Shown here in pieces: positions 43,535-53,063 of a stretch of 64,000 bases of DNA. The notes under the pieces are model-generated. The model saw only the letters and a program-made list of their open reading frames with translations, ran no database searches and was not told where the DNA came from. Source of the DNA: Micrococcaceae bacterium (GTDB lineage Bacteria; Actinomycetota; Actinomycetes; Actinomycetales; Micrococcaceae). The number at the start of each line of letters is the position of its first letter. Within the stretch, counting starts at the first letter, position 1. The position numbers were made by a program, and so were the translations under genes. The DNA lies in assembly GCA_013393415.1 (NCBI GenBank), contig JABXHI010000033.1, forward strand, positions 93,851-157,850, in the 5' to 3' direction.

Positions 43535-43830
43535 ATGACAGCATTTCCCAAGCGCCTCCTATGGTGGGGCGTTGCCTTGATGATTGTGGGTGCCTGGCTC
43601 AAATCGTCTCTACCAGTGCTGCTTTGCAGTCGTCTATAATTTCCGAGCCAGTAGGCAACTCGTTGTATTTTTGGGCGTTCTCCCCAACCTTGATCATTAT
43701 TCAAAATGCCGCGTTTCCTTTAGGAGCGGCATTAATTGGGGCCTCACTGGTGATTCGATACCTCAAGCAATCACAATCGGCACTGCCTCAGCAACAAACC
43801 GAACGCGACGAACCCTATAACAACTGCTAG
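43535..43830 (+). pseudogene. Small membrane-protein gene split by a frameshift
   Basis: ATG 43535 behind ACAGGAG encodes 'MTAFPKRLLWWGVALMIVGAWL', then reaches a stop after 34 codons. The overlapping frame from about 43600 to 43830 continues with 'STSAALQSS...NSLYFWAF...PLGAALIGASLVIRYLKQ' and ends at 43830. Joined near 43600 by a -1 shift, these give one two-helix protein of about 98 residues. An indel or a sequence error is the simplest explanation. Confidence 0.6.
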
Positions 43831-43876
43831 GACGCGACGTCGATACGGCACTTCGCTCCGCCGGGCGGGTCGTGCC

Positions 43877-44218
43877 GTGAGAAATGATCTGATCGGCCTT
43901 CGAACATGGGCCACGACCTTCTCAGATGAAGCCTGGCGAGCCGGCCATAGGGCAGGCATCATCTTCAGTTGGCTATTGGCTGCGGTAGCGGTTGTGTCAT
44001 TCGGGATTGGCATATGGCTCATTCAGCGGGAGAATCCACCGACTGATCTTATCGTTTCGTTTTACACGCTAGGAACGTTAGTCACCACGCTCGTCGTGAC
44101 TGGCCTTATGATTCTGTCCGCACATAAGGCTGCGAAAAAAGTCGCTGGTGAACAAGTATTGGCGGAGGAAGGCGATGAGATTGAGGCGTTCATTGCCGAA
44201 CAGTATGAAAATGGCTGA
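43877..44218 (+). CDS. Hypothetical small membrane protein
   Basis: A 113-residue protein with two hydrophobic helices (about residues 28-50 and 62-82) and an acidic C-terminus. Start is a GTG; its ribosome site is poor. It follows the frameshifted small membrane gene on the same strand, so the two could be an operon. No family recognised. Confidence 0.6.
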   Translation: MRNDLIGLRTWATTFSDEAWRAGHRAGIIFSWLLAAVAVVSFGIGIWLIQRENPPTDLIVSFYTLGTLVTTLVVTGLMILSAHKAAKKVAGEQVLAEEGDEIEAFIAEQYENG

Positions 44219-44258
44219 AAACAGCACAGGAGGATCTGCCACAGTTGACCATGTCGCA

Positions 44259-45656
44259 CTAGTCGCGTTGAGTCAGATTTAACGCTGATCTTGCAAGCTG
44301 GAAAAACAATGATTGTTCATCTGTGTTGATGCCAGCAGCGTCTTCGGTTGCGGCTTGAACTACGAGCACATAGCTTTCGCCAGACGAATCTTCTACGTAC
44401 CAGCTACCTGCAAGAACCCCAGGGGAAGAACCACCTTTAAACCCTACGTAGTCCCACGAATGCTGCCCGATGCCAGGATTTTCACTGAGAATCTCACGTA
44501 CCACGGCGTCGTCTTGTTCCTGCAGAGCGACGTGCACTTTTGCGATGTCGTGTGCCGAGGCAAACCATTCCACGCCGTCTGGCCAGAGCGGATCGCCGCC
44601 GACCGCAACATCATGTTGCCCGATCTCTTGATGTTGTAGCTCATCCAACAGCGCCCGTTGTTCTTCAGTGGAGCCTGTGGCCCACGATTCGAAGTATTCT
44701 GGCTCGCTCCAACCGATCTGAAATAGCTCTCGGGTTGTAAGAAATGGAAACATCATTTCCGGGTCGTGGTGACCTGCATCCTTCACCGCTGTTTCAACAG
44801 CGTCTCTACCGACTGCGTGGACCAGCATATCGGTCGCTGTGTTATCGCTGATCTCAATCATTTTCGTTGCGGCCTCCCGCACCGTCACCTCAGTACCATC
44901 GGGTTCATCCTGCAGTTCTCCCGAAGGCAGGCTTCGATTTTCTGCAGTCACTGTGAGGGCTGTATCCCAACTCAGGTCGCCCATTCCAATTGCATCGGAT
45001 ATTGCGAGAAGGACATACAGCTTAAACACGGAACCGAGCGGGGCTGGCTCGTCGGCGTTGCGATCCATCAGGGGAGCGGACGCATCGTCAGTAGATAAAA
45101 TCAGTGCCCGAACCTGAGCAGGAAAATCACCAAAAGCTTCATTGAGTTCATTCAGTGACTCCGGTGCTCTTCAACCGTCGGAAGTGGTTTCACCAAAGAA
45201 GAGCCCAGTGATCATGCCATCAGCATCTAACGACAGGGTCATATCGACCGGTGCCGAAACGGGACTCGTCAGGGTTGTCACAGCTTGGCGGTCGCCCCCT
45301 TCATACCCGGTCACGGTGAAGGGCTGGGCGGGACGCACATTCTGATTCAAGAGCTCAACAAGTTCTTCGACGGGGACTTCGGCGGTAAAGCTGGAATGCA
45401 GGGCATCTTCCCATTCTTCAGCCGTAGTATCTGCGTCTGCGTTGAGTATCTCAACAATACGCTGAGTCTCTTGACCAACTGCAGTATCCTCGGGGATTTG
45501 GACGGCTTCATCGGCAGGAGCTTCCTGAGCGACGCTCGGTTCGTCAGAGGCTTCTGAGGGAGCATCTGACGACGAACATGAGGCCAAAGCAACGGCTGCG
45601 CTCGCGGCAAGCGCACTTATAAGCCCTGATCTGCAAAGTCGTTTCCTGAGTGTCAA
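44259..45656 (-). pseudogene. LpqF-like lipoprotein with serine hydrolase domain, interrupted by in-frame TGA
   Basis: The frame 45656-44259 codes for a lipoprotein signal with lipobox LASC, an NTF2-like N-terminal domain (to 'GETTSDG'), then TGA at 45171-45173. It continues without change of frame through 'RAPESLNELNEAFGDFPAQ' into a class A beta-lactamase-like domain with SVFK (SxxK), SDN ('ISDNTATD') and KGG ('FKGGSS', instead of KTG). This domain order matches mycobacterial LpqF/Cpe-type proteins. TGA could come from a Trp or Arg codon. The total of 466 codons is the expected size. An internal ATG (45066-45068) could still give a catalytic fragment without export signal. Confidence 0.8.
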
Positions 45657-45814
45657 TGAATCCTCCTGCGGGGTGTGGTGTGAGTCTCTCAGCGGACGAT
45701 ACTACATGGCCAGCGTAGGGAGAAGTGGCACTTGACTTGCGTGGAAACAGGTCGTTCCACGAAAAGTTCAATACACAGAACGATCCTTCCAAGCCCAGCC
45801 GCTAGGCTGGCCGC

Positions 45815-46525
45815 ATGCAGCAGTTCAATACGTTACCTGTGCGGCGACTTGAGGAGGATCCACGTGCTCCTCTGGAACGGAGCACGTGGCCTGCGACGCT
45901 TGCATCGGTTGCACAGATTTTAGATCACGGTCTAGATCTGGGTTCCATAACGATCTTTGTCGGCGACAACGGAACGGGAAAATCCACGATCGTTGAGGCA
46001 CTGGCCGCCGCTTTTGGTTTGAACCCCGAGGGTGGGACTCATTCTGCCGTGCACTCCACTCGGCCAACGGAGTCAGACCTCGTCAAGCATCTACAACTGG
46101 TGCGTGGGTTGGGAGCGTCGAAACGGGGTGTGTTCCTTCGGGCAGAAACCATGCACGGACACTTTAGCTATCTCGAAACTATTGGTCCAAGCTCGCTGCA
46201 CGACCAAAGCCACGGTGAAGCGTTCCTCGACTTTGTTTCCTCCCGTTCGGGTATTTCTGGTCTATGGGTCCTGGATGAACCGGAATCGGCGCTGTCTTTT
46301 GCAGGGTGCCTAACACTAATCAATATGCTGCGAGCGCTAAAAACAGAAGGTTCGCAGATCGTGTTAGCGACACATTCTCCAATTCTGGCAGCACTTCCAG
46401 AAGCTGAACTGTACGAAGTGGGCGCGTGGGGTCTGCATCGATCCGCGTACGACGATCTTGAGGTCGTTCAGAACTGGCGGCTCTTTCTCAATGCGCCTGA
46501 ACGGTACCTACGCCACCTCGAATGA
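45815..46525 (+). CDS. AAA family ATPase (ABC-like)
   Basis: A 236-residue cytoplasmic ATPase. Walker A 'GDNGTGKST', Walker B 'LWVLDEPESALS', and the switch His in 'VLATHSP'. This is the small AAA_21-like type that often acts alone in Actinobacteria; role unknown. It starts at ATG 45815, with no clear ribosome site upstream, so might be leaderless. Confidence 0.85.
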   Translation: MQQFNTLPVRRLEEDPRAPLERSTWPATLASVAQILDHGLDLGSITIFVGDNGTGKSTIVEALAAAFGLNPEGGTHSAVHSTRPTESDLVKHLQLVRGLGASKRGVFLRAETMHGHFSYLETIGPSSLHDQSHGEAFLDFVSSRSGISGLWVLDEPESALSFAGCLTLINMLRALKTEGSQIVLATHSPILAALPEAELYEVGAWGLHRSAYDDLEVVQNWRLFLNAPERYLRHLE

Positions 46526-46605
46526 CGCGGTTCTTATACTGTGCTCGGTTTCGGCCGTGACGAAAAGGCCTTTGCACGTTGTACCCCGGTGGGTATGCTT
46601 GCCGC

Positions 46606-46989
46606 ATGGCAACTACAGACCTAACCCAAGAATCTTTTGAAAAAACTATCCAGGACAATGACATTGTGCTCGTAGACTGGTGGGCCGACTGGTGCGGCCC
46701 ATGCAAGATGTTTGCACCGGTCTATGAGGAAGTCTCTCAGGAACACGATGACATCGTCTTCGGCAAAATTGATACCGAAGATCAACAGCAGCTGGCCGCA
46801 GCAGCAGGTATTTCTTCGATTCCAACCCTGATGGCCTTCCGCGAAAACGTCCTGGTCTTTTCCCAGCCAGGCGCAATTAACCAGCAGCAGCTCGGCCAGC
46901 TCATTGAGCAGGTTCGTGGCCTCGACATGGAAGATGTGCACAAGCAGGTTGAAGAGGCTCGTGCGCAGTCCGAGCAGAGCGCCAACTAA
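46606..46989 (+). CDS. trxA: Thioredoxin
   Basis: A 127-residue thioredoxin fold with active site WCGPCK (Cys30, Cys33) and cis-Pro loop 'SSIPTLMAF'. A 20-residue charged tail ('EDVHKQVEEARAQ...') extends beyond the usual length, as in several Micrococcales thioredoxins. Start at ATG 46606; an in-frame start 27 bases earlier lacks support. It reduces protein disulfides in the cytoplasm. It ends 4 bases inside the convergent glycosylase gene. Confidence 0.94.
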   Translation: MATTDLTQESFEKTIQDNDIVLVDWWADWCGPCKMFAPVYEEVSQEHDDIVFGKIDTEDQQQLAAAAGISSIPTLMAFRENVLVFSQPGAINQQQLGQLIEQVRGLDMEDVHKQVEEARAQSEQSAN

Positions 46990-47969
46990 CGACCCCGAAA
47001 ATCGGTGGCCGCCATGCGCGGCCCGAAACGCGAAAAGCGGATCCCCGAGGCATAGATCAGTCTGACGAGACGCTGCCGGTGACCGGACCAGGGCTCAAGG
47101 AGCTCTAACATCCCGTCATCATCGGTGCGTCGACCCGTCAGTGCTTCGCCGACGTGGTGAGCCAGGTGGAAATCTCCCACCGTCACCAAATCGGCGGCCC
47201 CGTGGGTCCGCTGAAGTGTTTCTGCGACTGTCCACGGACCAATCCCGTGCAAGCTATTGAGACCTTTTTCAATCGCATCGATTCGCTGACTCGACAGCCG
47301 GTTCAATGCAGAAGCGCGCGAGGCAACAGTCTTTAGCGTGCGCGCTAAAAAGGGTTGTACCCACCCCGCATGCCACTGCCACGACTGAATCTGCATGACC
47401 GACTCGGGACGTGGCGCAAGTTTTGGTGCCGGCTCACCAGCAGGAGATTCCTCGCCAAACGTATCGGCCAACCATCGCCATGTCGCGCGTGCCTGCTGTT
47501 GCGTCACCTTTTGCTCCAACACCACAGTGAACAGCTCATCGAGTAATTGTCCGGTCGCCATCAGGCGCATGCCAGGGTTTCTTCTCCTGGCTTCGACCAC
47601 CTGATGGGGGAGCAGATGCGCGGTGTCAGTTAACAGTGCATCAAAAGCAGCCCAACCTTCCAGCGCCTCGTCATCAACACCCAGCAAAACTGGCATGCGC
47701 TGCACCACCGCATCGATCGCATCGTGATCACCATGCGCCCAGACGTGATAGCGAATATCTGCCGGGACAACGACCGATGACGGGTGCGCAATTGCCACGG
47801 TCACAGGGCCTGTAGAAGCGGGACGGAAGGACAACCAGCTGACACCATTGCCACTGGCTGCCGTTGGATCACCGGCGCCGCGCACCAGAGGTGCCATATT
47901 GGCCGCAACATCCAGGGGAACATGAGGTGTCAGCACAGCAGAATAATCTGGTTGCTGAGTAAACTTCAT
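46986..47969 (-). CDS. DNA-3-methyladenine glycosylase II family protein
   Basis: A 327-residue base-excision repair enzyme of the HhH-GPD superfamily. The C-terminal half contains helix-hairpin-helix 'LNSLHGIGPWTVAETL' and the catalytic-Asp motif 'TVGDFHLAHHVGEAL'. The N-terminal part resembles the AlkA-like beta domain. It removes alkylated bases; specificity is not predictable. Normal length. Confidence 0.9.
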   Translation of the reverse strand: MKFTQQPDYSAVLTPHVPLDVAANMAPLVRGAGDPTAASGNGVSWLSFRPASTGPVTVAIAHPSSVVVPADIRYHVWAHGDHDAIDAVVQRMPVLLGVDDEALEGWAAFDALLTDTAHLLPHQVVEARRRNPGMRLMATGQLLDELFTVVLEQKVTQQQARATWRWLADTFGEESPAGEPAPKLAPRPESVMQIQSWQWHAGWVQPFLARTLKTVASRASALNRLSSQRIDAIEKGLNSLHGIGPWTVAETLQRTHGAADLVTVGDFHLAHHVGEALTGRRTDDDGMLELLEPWSGHRQRLVRLIYASGIRFSRFGPRMAATDFRGR

Positions 47970-48026
47970 GGCGATTTATAACCTCTTTCTCACCGTGCAA
48001 TGGCCACACAAGGTACCGTGGTGGTC

Positions 48027-49550
48027 ATGAGCCAAAATCAGCCTACGCCAGTCACGCCCAAGTACGCAGATACCATCCTGGATTTGATCGGCAATACGCC
48101 GTTAGTCAAACTCAATTCCATTGGATCAGAAGTAAAACCTACCATTCTGGTCAAGTGTGAGTTCATGAATCCGGGCGGTTCTATTAAAGACCGTATTGCG
48201 CTGAAGATGATCGAACGAGCCGAAGCCGAAGGCAAACTGTCGGCAGGTGGCACCGTTGTGGAACCAACCTCCGGCAACACCGGGGTCGGCCTGGCCATGG
48301 TGGCACAGCAGAAAGGTTATCGTTCCGTCTTCATCACCCCGGATAAGGTCGCCCAAGAAAAACGCGATGTGCTCAAAGCCTACGGCGCCGACGTCGTCGT
48401 CTCGGAAAGCTCCGTCCCGCCGGAATCAGACAACTCGTACTACGGCATTACCAACCAGCTGGAAGAATCCATTGAAGGTGCCTACCAGCCAAACCAGTTC
48501 TTCAACTCGGCTGCCCCAGAATCCCACTACGAGACGACCGGCCCAGAAATTTGGGAAGATACCGCGGGTCAGCTGACACACGTGGTGATCGGTGCGGGCA
48601 CCGGTGGGACGATGACCGGCACAGGCCGCTACCTACATGAGGTTTCAGCAGACCGTCAAGACGGCCCGGTACAAGTCGTTGTGGCCGACCCCTCGGGCTC
48701 CGTCTACTCCGGTGGGCAGGGCCGCCCATACTTTGTTGAAGGTGTTGGCGAAGACATGTGGCCGGGTAACTACGATCCCGAGGTTCCAGACGCCATCCAC
48801 GCGATTACGGATGCTGAAGCATTCCACTATTCGCGCCGCCTGGCAGCAGAGGAAGGCATTCTGGCCGGTGGGTCATCGGGCATGGCGATCGCCGCTGCGC
48901 TCAAAGAAGCCGAAAATCTGACCGAAGATGATCTCATGGTCGTCATTCTGCCGGATTCGGGACGTGGTTACCTGGGCAAGATTTTCTCCGAAACCTGGAT
49001 GCAATCCCACGGTTTCGACATTGCGGCGCCCGCACCGGTCGCGCCAGCACGCATCGGTACCGCCTACTTGGATGGCACTGATCCCGACACGGCACAACAA
49101 CAGCAACCATCCGCCGATGTGGCCGGTATGTCCACCCAGGTCGGAGAGCTGTTGGCCAAGAAGGCTGCCTGGCTCCCCGGGTCGCTGCCCGAAGTCGTGG
49201 TCGCCGTCTTAGACGCCCCGGTTGCAGACGCAATCTCGACCATGAATCGCTACGGCATCGACGCCATCCCCGTGGTCGGAGGAGTCCAAGACCAATACCG
49301 CATCGGTGAAGTCCGCGGTGCCGTCACGGTGCGTGACCTCATGAACCAACTGGCCACCGGCGTGATTACCGCCGAAACCACACTGGCCGATGTCGAACTT
49401 GCCGCCCTGCCAAAGGTCGGTGCCGTCACCCCGGTCGCAGACGTGAAAACCGTCCTGGATGACGCACCAGCGGCGCTGATCACCCGCGACGGCAACATTG
49501 CCGGCATCGTCTCTGCCCATGACATTTTGATGCACCTGATCGAACAATAA
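48027..49550 (+). CDS. cbs: Cystathionine beta-synthase
   Basis: PLP enzyme condensing serine and homocysteine, 507 residues. N-terminal fold type II domain with 'LIGNTPLVKLNS', the PLP lysine in 'GGSIKDRIA', 'PTSGNTGVGLAM' and 'GAGTGGTMTGTGRYL'. Two CBS domains fill the C-terminus (about 375-507), ending 'GIVSAHDILMHLIEQ'. The ATG at 48027 with GGTGG is preferred over 48000. It is followed 19 bases later by metB, giving a reverse-transsulfuration or cysteine/methionine pair. Confidence 0.94.
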   Translation: MSQNQPTPVTPKYADTILDLIGNTPLVKLNSIGSEVKPTILVKCEFMNPGGSIKDRIALKMIERAEAEGKLSAGGTVVEPTSGNTGVGLAMVAQQKGYRSVFITPDKVAQEKRDVLKAYGADVVVSESSVPPESDNSYYGITNQLEESIEGAYQPNQFFNSAAPESHYETTGPEIWEDTAGQLTHVVIGAGTGGTMTGTGRYLHEVSADRQDGPVQVVVADPSGSVYSGGQGRPYFVEGVGEDMWPGNYDPEVPDAIHAITDAEAFHYSRRLAAEEGILAGGSSGMAIAAALKEAENLTEDDLMVVILPDSGRGYLGKIFSETWMQSHGFDIAAPAPVAPARIGTAYLDGTDPDTAQQQQPSADVAGMSTQVGELLAKKAAWLPGSLPEVVVAVLDAPVADAISTMNRYGIDAIPVVGGVQDQYRIGEVRGAVTVRDLMNQLATGVITAETTLADVELAALPKVGAVTPVADVKTVLDDAPAALITRDGNIAGIVSAHDILMHLIEQ

Positions 49551-49569
49551 ACAGCCCAGGAGAATCCCC

Positions 49570-50748
49570 ATGTCTTTCATCGATAAACACAACTCCGGGT
49601 TCAACACCCGGGCCGTGCACACAGGTCAAGAACTCGATCCCGTCTACGGTGCAGTCGTGCCACCGATTCACCTGTCATCTACGTACGCGCCAGAAGCCAT
49701 CGGCAAACTGCGCAAAGGCTATGACTACGGCCGTGGCACCAACCCGACCCGTGACGCGTTGCAAGACCAAATCGCTGGATTAGAAACCGGACACTCTGAT
49801 ACTGGTTTCGCCTACACCTTCTCATCGGGTTTGGCCGCAGAAACAGCGCTGCTCATGGCAGCTTGCCAGCCCGGCGACCGCGTTGTCGTCGGCAATGATG
49901 TCTATGGTGGCACGTATCGTTTACTCGAAAAAGTGTTGGGTCCGTGGAACCTGCAGCACCAGGTTGTCGACATGTCCGACCTGGATCAGGTGCGCAATGC
50001 GCTCGCGACCGGCAAGACTCGGGTGTTGTGGGTCGAAACCCCAACCAATCCGATGATGAAAATTGCCGATATCGCAGCCCTGGCGCAACTGGCACACGAA
50101 TACGACACCCTGTTGGTCGTCGACAACACGTTTGCCACTCCGTACTTGCAGTTGCCGCTGCAACTCGGAGCCGACGTGGTGGTGCACTCGACCACCAAGT
50201 ATATGGGCGGGCACTCCGATACCATCGGCGGGGCAGTCGTGACCGAGAACGAAGCGCTCGCACAGGCCATTAACTTCCAGCAGTTTGCTGCCGGCGCCTC
50301 GAATTCGCCGATGGACTCCTACCTGGTCACCCGCGGCCTGAAGACCCTGGGTGTCCGCATGGATCGTCACGTGCAAAACGCTCAAGCCATCAGCCAGTGG
50401 TTGGTCGAACACCCCGGCGTGGAAAAAGTTCACTACCCTGGTCTCGAGGACCACCCCGGTCACGAGATCGCCAAAAAACAGATGACGGGCTTTGGTGGCA
50501 TGGTCTCCGTGCAGTTCAAAGCAGGCGTCGAAGCAACTCGCAAAGTGGCAGAGTCCACGCATGTGTTCCGACTGGCAGAATCCCTTGGCGGCGTAGAGTC
50601 CCTGTTGAACTATCCAACGGCTATGACACACGCCTCAGTTGAAGGAACGGAACTGGCTGTACCCGGCAATTTGATTCGGTTATCTGTAGGAATTGAAGAC
50701 ATTGATGATCTGATCGGTGACCTCGACCAAGCGTTGAAGGGCCTTTAA
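49570..50748 (+). CDS. metB: Cystathionine gamma-synthase/lyase
   Basis: PLP enzyme of the Cys/Met metabolism family, 392 residues. 'SGFNTRAVHTGQELDPVYGAVVPPIHLSSTY'-type start, active-site lysine in 'HSTTKYMGGHSD', and 'VHYPGLEDHPGHEIA' all match. CGS and CGL cannot be separated on sequence alone; adjacency to CBS favours a lyase role in converting homocysteine to cysteine, while the name metB reflects close family similarity. AGGAG precedes the ATG. Confidence 0.92.
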   Translation: MSFIDKHNSGFNTRAVHTGQELDPVYGAVVPPIHLSSTYAPEAIGKLRKGYDYGRGTNPTRDALQDQIAGLETGHSDTGFAYTFSSGLAAETALLMAACQPGDRVVVGNDVYGGTYRLLEKVLGPWNLQHQVVDMSDLDQVRNALATGKTRVLWVETPTNPMMKIADIAALAQLAHEYDTLLVVDNTFATPYLQLPLQLGADVVVHSTTKYMGGHSDTIGGAVVTENEALAQAINFQQFAAGASNSPMDSYLVTRGLKTLGVRMDRHVQNAQAISQWLVEHPGVEKVHYPGLEDHPGHEIAKKQMTGFGGMVSVQFKAGVEATRKVAESTHVFRLAESLGGVESLLNYPTAMTHASVEGTELAVPGNLIRLSVGIEDIDDLIGDLDQALKGL

Positions 50749-50770
50749 GCTCACACCGATTATACGTTTC

Positions 50771-50812
50771 GCCGGATTTGGCTTAGACTAGAACAGCTCA
50801 GCCAGATCCGGC
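50771..50812 (+). terminator. Terminator after metB
   Basis: Arms GCCGGAT-T-TGGCT (50771-50783) and AGCCA-G-ATCCGGC (50800-50812), one G-T pair, then TTCTTCCTTTT. It lies 22 bases after the metB stop. Confidence 0.8.
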
Positions 50813-50925
50813 TTCTTCCTTTTAACCTTCAACTCCAGTCAATGGGACTGTTGAGTGGTACGTAGCGTGTATTGCAAGGAACATACCCGGATCCTTCAAC
50901 ACCTTACGAAACCTAGGAAGTCTTT

Positions 50926-52725
50926 TTGACCGAACAATCTTCGCTGCCCGAAACCGAAACTACATTCGATTCACTCAACCTTGCCGATCCAGTCACTAAA
51001 GCACTGGGGACTCTCGGCTATGAAACACCATCACCAATCCAGGCTCGCACTATTCCGCTGCTGCTCGAAGGCCGCGACGTTGTCGGACTGGCACAAACCG
51101 GTACGGGTAAAACTGCAGCATTTGCGCTGCCTGTCCTTTCCAAATTGGCCGAAGCCGACCAGACATATAAGTCACCACAGGTACTGGTCCTGGCCCCAAC
51201 TCGTGAACTCGCACTGCAAGTAGCCGAGGCGTTTAGCTCATATGCCGAGCATGTCCCGTCAGCATCCGTTGTTCCCGTCTACGGCGGTTCTTCCTACGGT
51301 CCACAGCTGGCCGGTCTTCGCCGCGGTGCAGCCATCGTGGTGGGTACGCCAGGCCGTGTTATCGACCACCTGGAGAAAGGCTCGCTTGATCTAAGCGACC
51401 TGAAATACCTTGTACTCGACGAAGCAGACGAAATGCTGCGCATGGGCTTTGCCGAGGATGTTGACCGCATCCTGTCATCGGCTCCGGAAGACAAGCAGAC
51501 AGCACTCTTCTCTGCCACCATGCCCAAGGCCATTCAGCGCATCACCGGTGACTACCTCAAAGAACCGGTTCAGGTGCACGTTGATGGTCAGTCCAAACCG
51601 GCACAAAACATCCGTCAGCGGTACCTTCAGGTCACCCAGCCGTGGAAGCTCGAAGCGATGACCCGTCTTCTTGAGACGGAAAACACCGACGGTATTATCG
51701 CATTCGTGCGCACTCGAAACATGACCGAGGAACTCACCTCCAAGTTGGTAGCACGCGGTTTCACCGCAGCGGCCATCTCGGGTGACATTCCCCAGAACAT
51801 TCGTGAAAAGACCGTCGAAGACCTCCGAAAAGGTCGCATCGACATTTTGGTTGCTACTGATGTGGCAGCACGCGGACTCGACGTTGAACGCATCAGCCAC
51901 GTGGTCAACTACGACATCCCACACGACACTTCCTCATATGTGCACCGCATTGGGCGTACGGGACGCGCCGGCCGTCAGGGCGACGCCATCCTGCTGATGA
52001 CCCCACGCGAACGCTACTTGCTGCGTTCGATAGAAAAAGCAACCAAGCAGTCCGTTGAAGAGATGCAACTGCCAACACTGGATGAGGTCAACGCCTCCCG
52101 CCGCGCAGCATTTTCTGAAGACATCACCAAGACCATTGCTGCGCATGCCGAAGACGAAGAACTGTCGGTCTACCGCGATTTGGTCTCCAACTACATTGAA
52201 CAACACGATATCGCCGCGGTTGATATCGCAGCTGCATTGGCGTTGATGGCTCAGGGCGGCCGCCCACTGGAAGCTGATGAACCAGATCTGCCACCGTTGA
52301 ACCTGCGAGGACGTCGCAAAGAGCAACAGGGTGCTGAACGCGGCAGCCGTCCAAAGCGTGCGACCAAAGAAGGCCACGCAACCTATTGGATCGCCGTTGG
52401 ACACAAGGACCGGGTCGGGCCAGGCAACATCGTGGGCGCTATTGCCAACGAAGGAAACTTAGATATTTCCGATATTGGTGACATCACTATCCGCCCGACC
52501 TTCTCACTGGTTGAACTGCCAGAAAACCTGTCACATAAACAGGAGAATGCGCTGAAGAATGCCACCGTTGCAGGTCGTAAACTCAATCTGCGCTTGGACC
52601 GCGGCGCGCCTTCAGGAGGGTTCTCTCCGCGCGGCTCGCAGGGCGGCGGATCCGACTCGTCACGTGGTCAAAAGAAGAAACAGCGCTGGTCCAAAGCCAA
52701 AAAACGCCAAGAACAAAACTACTAA
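50926..52725 (+). CDS. deaD: DEAD-box ATP-dependent RNA helicase (DeaD/CsdA type)
   Basis: A 599-residue helicase. Motifs in order: 'PIQARTIPLLLEGRD' (Q), 'AQTGTGKT' (I), 'PTRELALQ' (Ia), 'DEAD' (II), 'SAT' (III), 'RGLDVERISHV' (V), 'HRIGRTGRAGR' (VI). A C-terminal DbpA-like RNA-binding domain follows (about 475-550), then a basic Gly/Ser-rich tail. Start is TTG 50926 with AGGAAG. The region upstream holds a terminator and about 110 bases of possible leader, including a small dyad; cold-shock regulation at the RNA level is possible but unproven. Confidence 0.93.
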   Translation: MTEQSSLPETETTFDSLNLADPVTKALGTLGYETPSPIQARTIPLLLEGRDVVGLAQTGTGKTAAFALPVLSKLAEADQTYKSPQVLVLAPTRELALQVAEAFSSYAEHVPSASVVPVYGGSSYGPQLAGLRRGAAIVVGTPGRVIDHLEKGSLDLSDLKYLVLDEADEMLRMGFAEDVDRILSSAPEDKQTALFSATMPKAIQRITGDYLKEPVQVHVDGQSKPAQNIRQRYLQVTQPWKLEAMTRLLETENTDGIIAFVRTRNMTEELTSKLVARGFTAAAISGDIPQNIREKTVEDLRKGRIDILVATDVAARGLDVERISHVVNYDIPHDTSSYVHRIGRTGRAGRQGDAILLMTPRERYLLRSIEKATKQSVEEMQLPTLDEVNASRRAAFSEDITKTIAAHAEDEELSVYRDLVSNYIEQHDIAAVDIAAALALMAQGGRPLEADEPDLPPLNLRGRRKEQQGAERGSRPKRATKEGHATYWIAVGHKDRVGPGNIVGAIANEGNLDISDIGDITIRPTFSLVELPENLSHKQENALKNATVAGRKLNLRLDRGAPSGGFSPRGSQGGGSDSSRGQKKKQRWSKAKKRQEQNY

Positions 52726-52807
52726 AATATTGCCAACGTGATGTTGCGCATAAACGAGTATAGTGATTTTGCCTTTTGATCATTTGTTGGTAAAGTCTTA
52801 TCTCGTT

Positions 52808-52879
52808 GCCCCGATAGCTCAGTGGTAGAGCGCCATCTTGGTAAGATGGAGGTCCCGGGATCGATTCCCGGTCGGGGCT
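52808..52879 (+). tRNA. tRNA-Thr (anticodon GGT)
   Basis: Acceptor GCCCCGA/TCGGGGC, D-loop AGCTCAGTGGTAGAGC, anticodon loop TTGGTAA (GGT), T-arm CCGGGATCGATTCCCGG. CCA is not encoded. Confidence 0.96.
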
Positions 52880-52887
52880 CTGATGTG

Positions 52888-52914
52888 AATAGCCTGCGTG
52901 GTTCGCAGGCTATT
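52888..52914 (+). terminator. Terminator after tRNA-Thr
   Basis: Perfect 11-base arms AATAGCCTGCG (52888-52898) and CGCAGGCTATT (52904-52914), followed by TTTATC. 8 bases after the tRNA. Confidence 0.88.
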
Positions 52915-52942
52915 TTTATCTAAGGCCAGTTCACGCTGGTAT

Positions 52943-53016
52943 GGCTGTGTAGCTCAGTTGGTGAGAGCGCACGACTCATAATCGTGAGGTCGACGGTTCA
53001 AGTCCGTCCACAGCTA
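52943..53016 (+). tRNA. tRNA-Met (anticodon CAT)
   Basis: Acceptor GGCTGTG/CACAGCT (G-U at first pair), D-loop AGCTCAGTTGGTGAGAGC, anticodon stem-loop CACGA-CTCATAA-TCGTG (CAT), T-arm GACGGTTCAAGTCCGTC. More like the elongator than the initiator. An Ile2 (lysidine) tRNA cannot be wholly excluded. Confidence 0.93.
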
Positions 53017-53022
53017 CAGAAG

Positions 53023-53063
53023 AACGACTCCCGACGTGGCGTTATGCTAAGTCGGGAGTCGTT
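53023..53063 (+). terminator. Terminator after tRNA-Met
   Basis: Arms AACGACTCCCGAC (53023-53035) and GTCGGGAGTCGTT (53051-53063), followed by TTTGC. Strong intrinsic terminator. Confidence 0.88.

Noticed and set aside
40500..45656. Selenocysteine or pyrrolysine decoding of the in-frame TGA/TAG
   Set aside because: Neither stop falls at a catalytic position, no selenocysteine-type stem-loop is evident, and other genes here end normally with TAG and TGA.
52808..53063. tRNA-Thr/tRNA-Met as an attachment site for an integrated element
   Set aside because: I found no repeat of either tRNA 3' end later in the window and no integrase; the nearby IS21 does not use tRNA sites.
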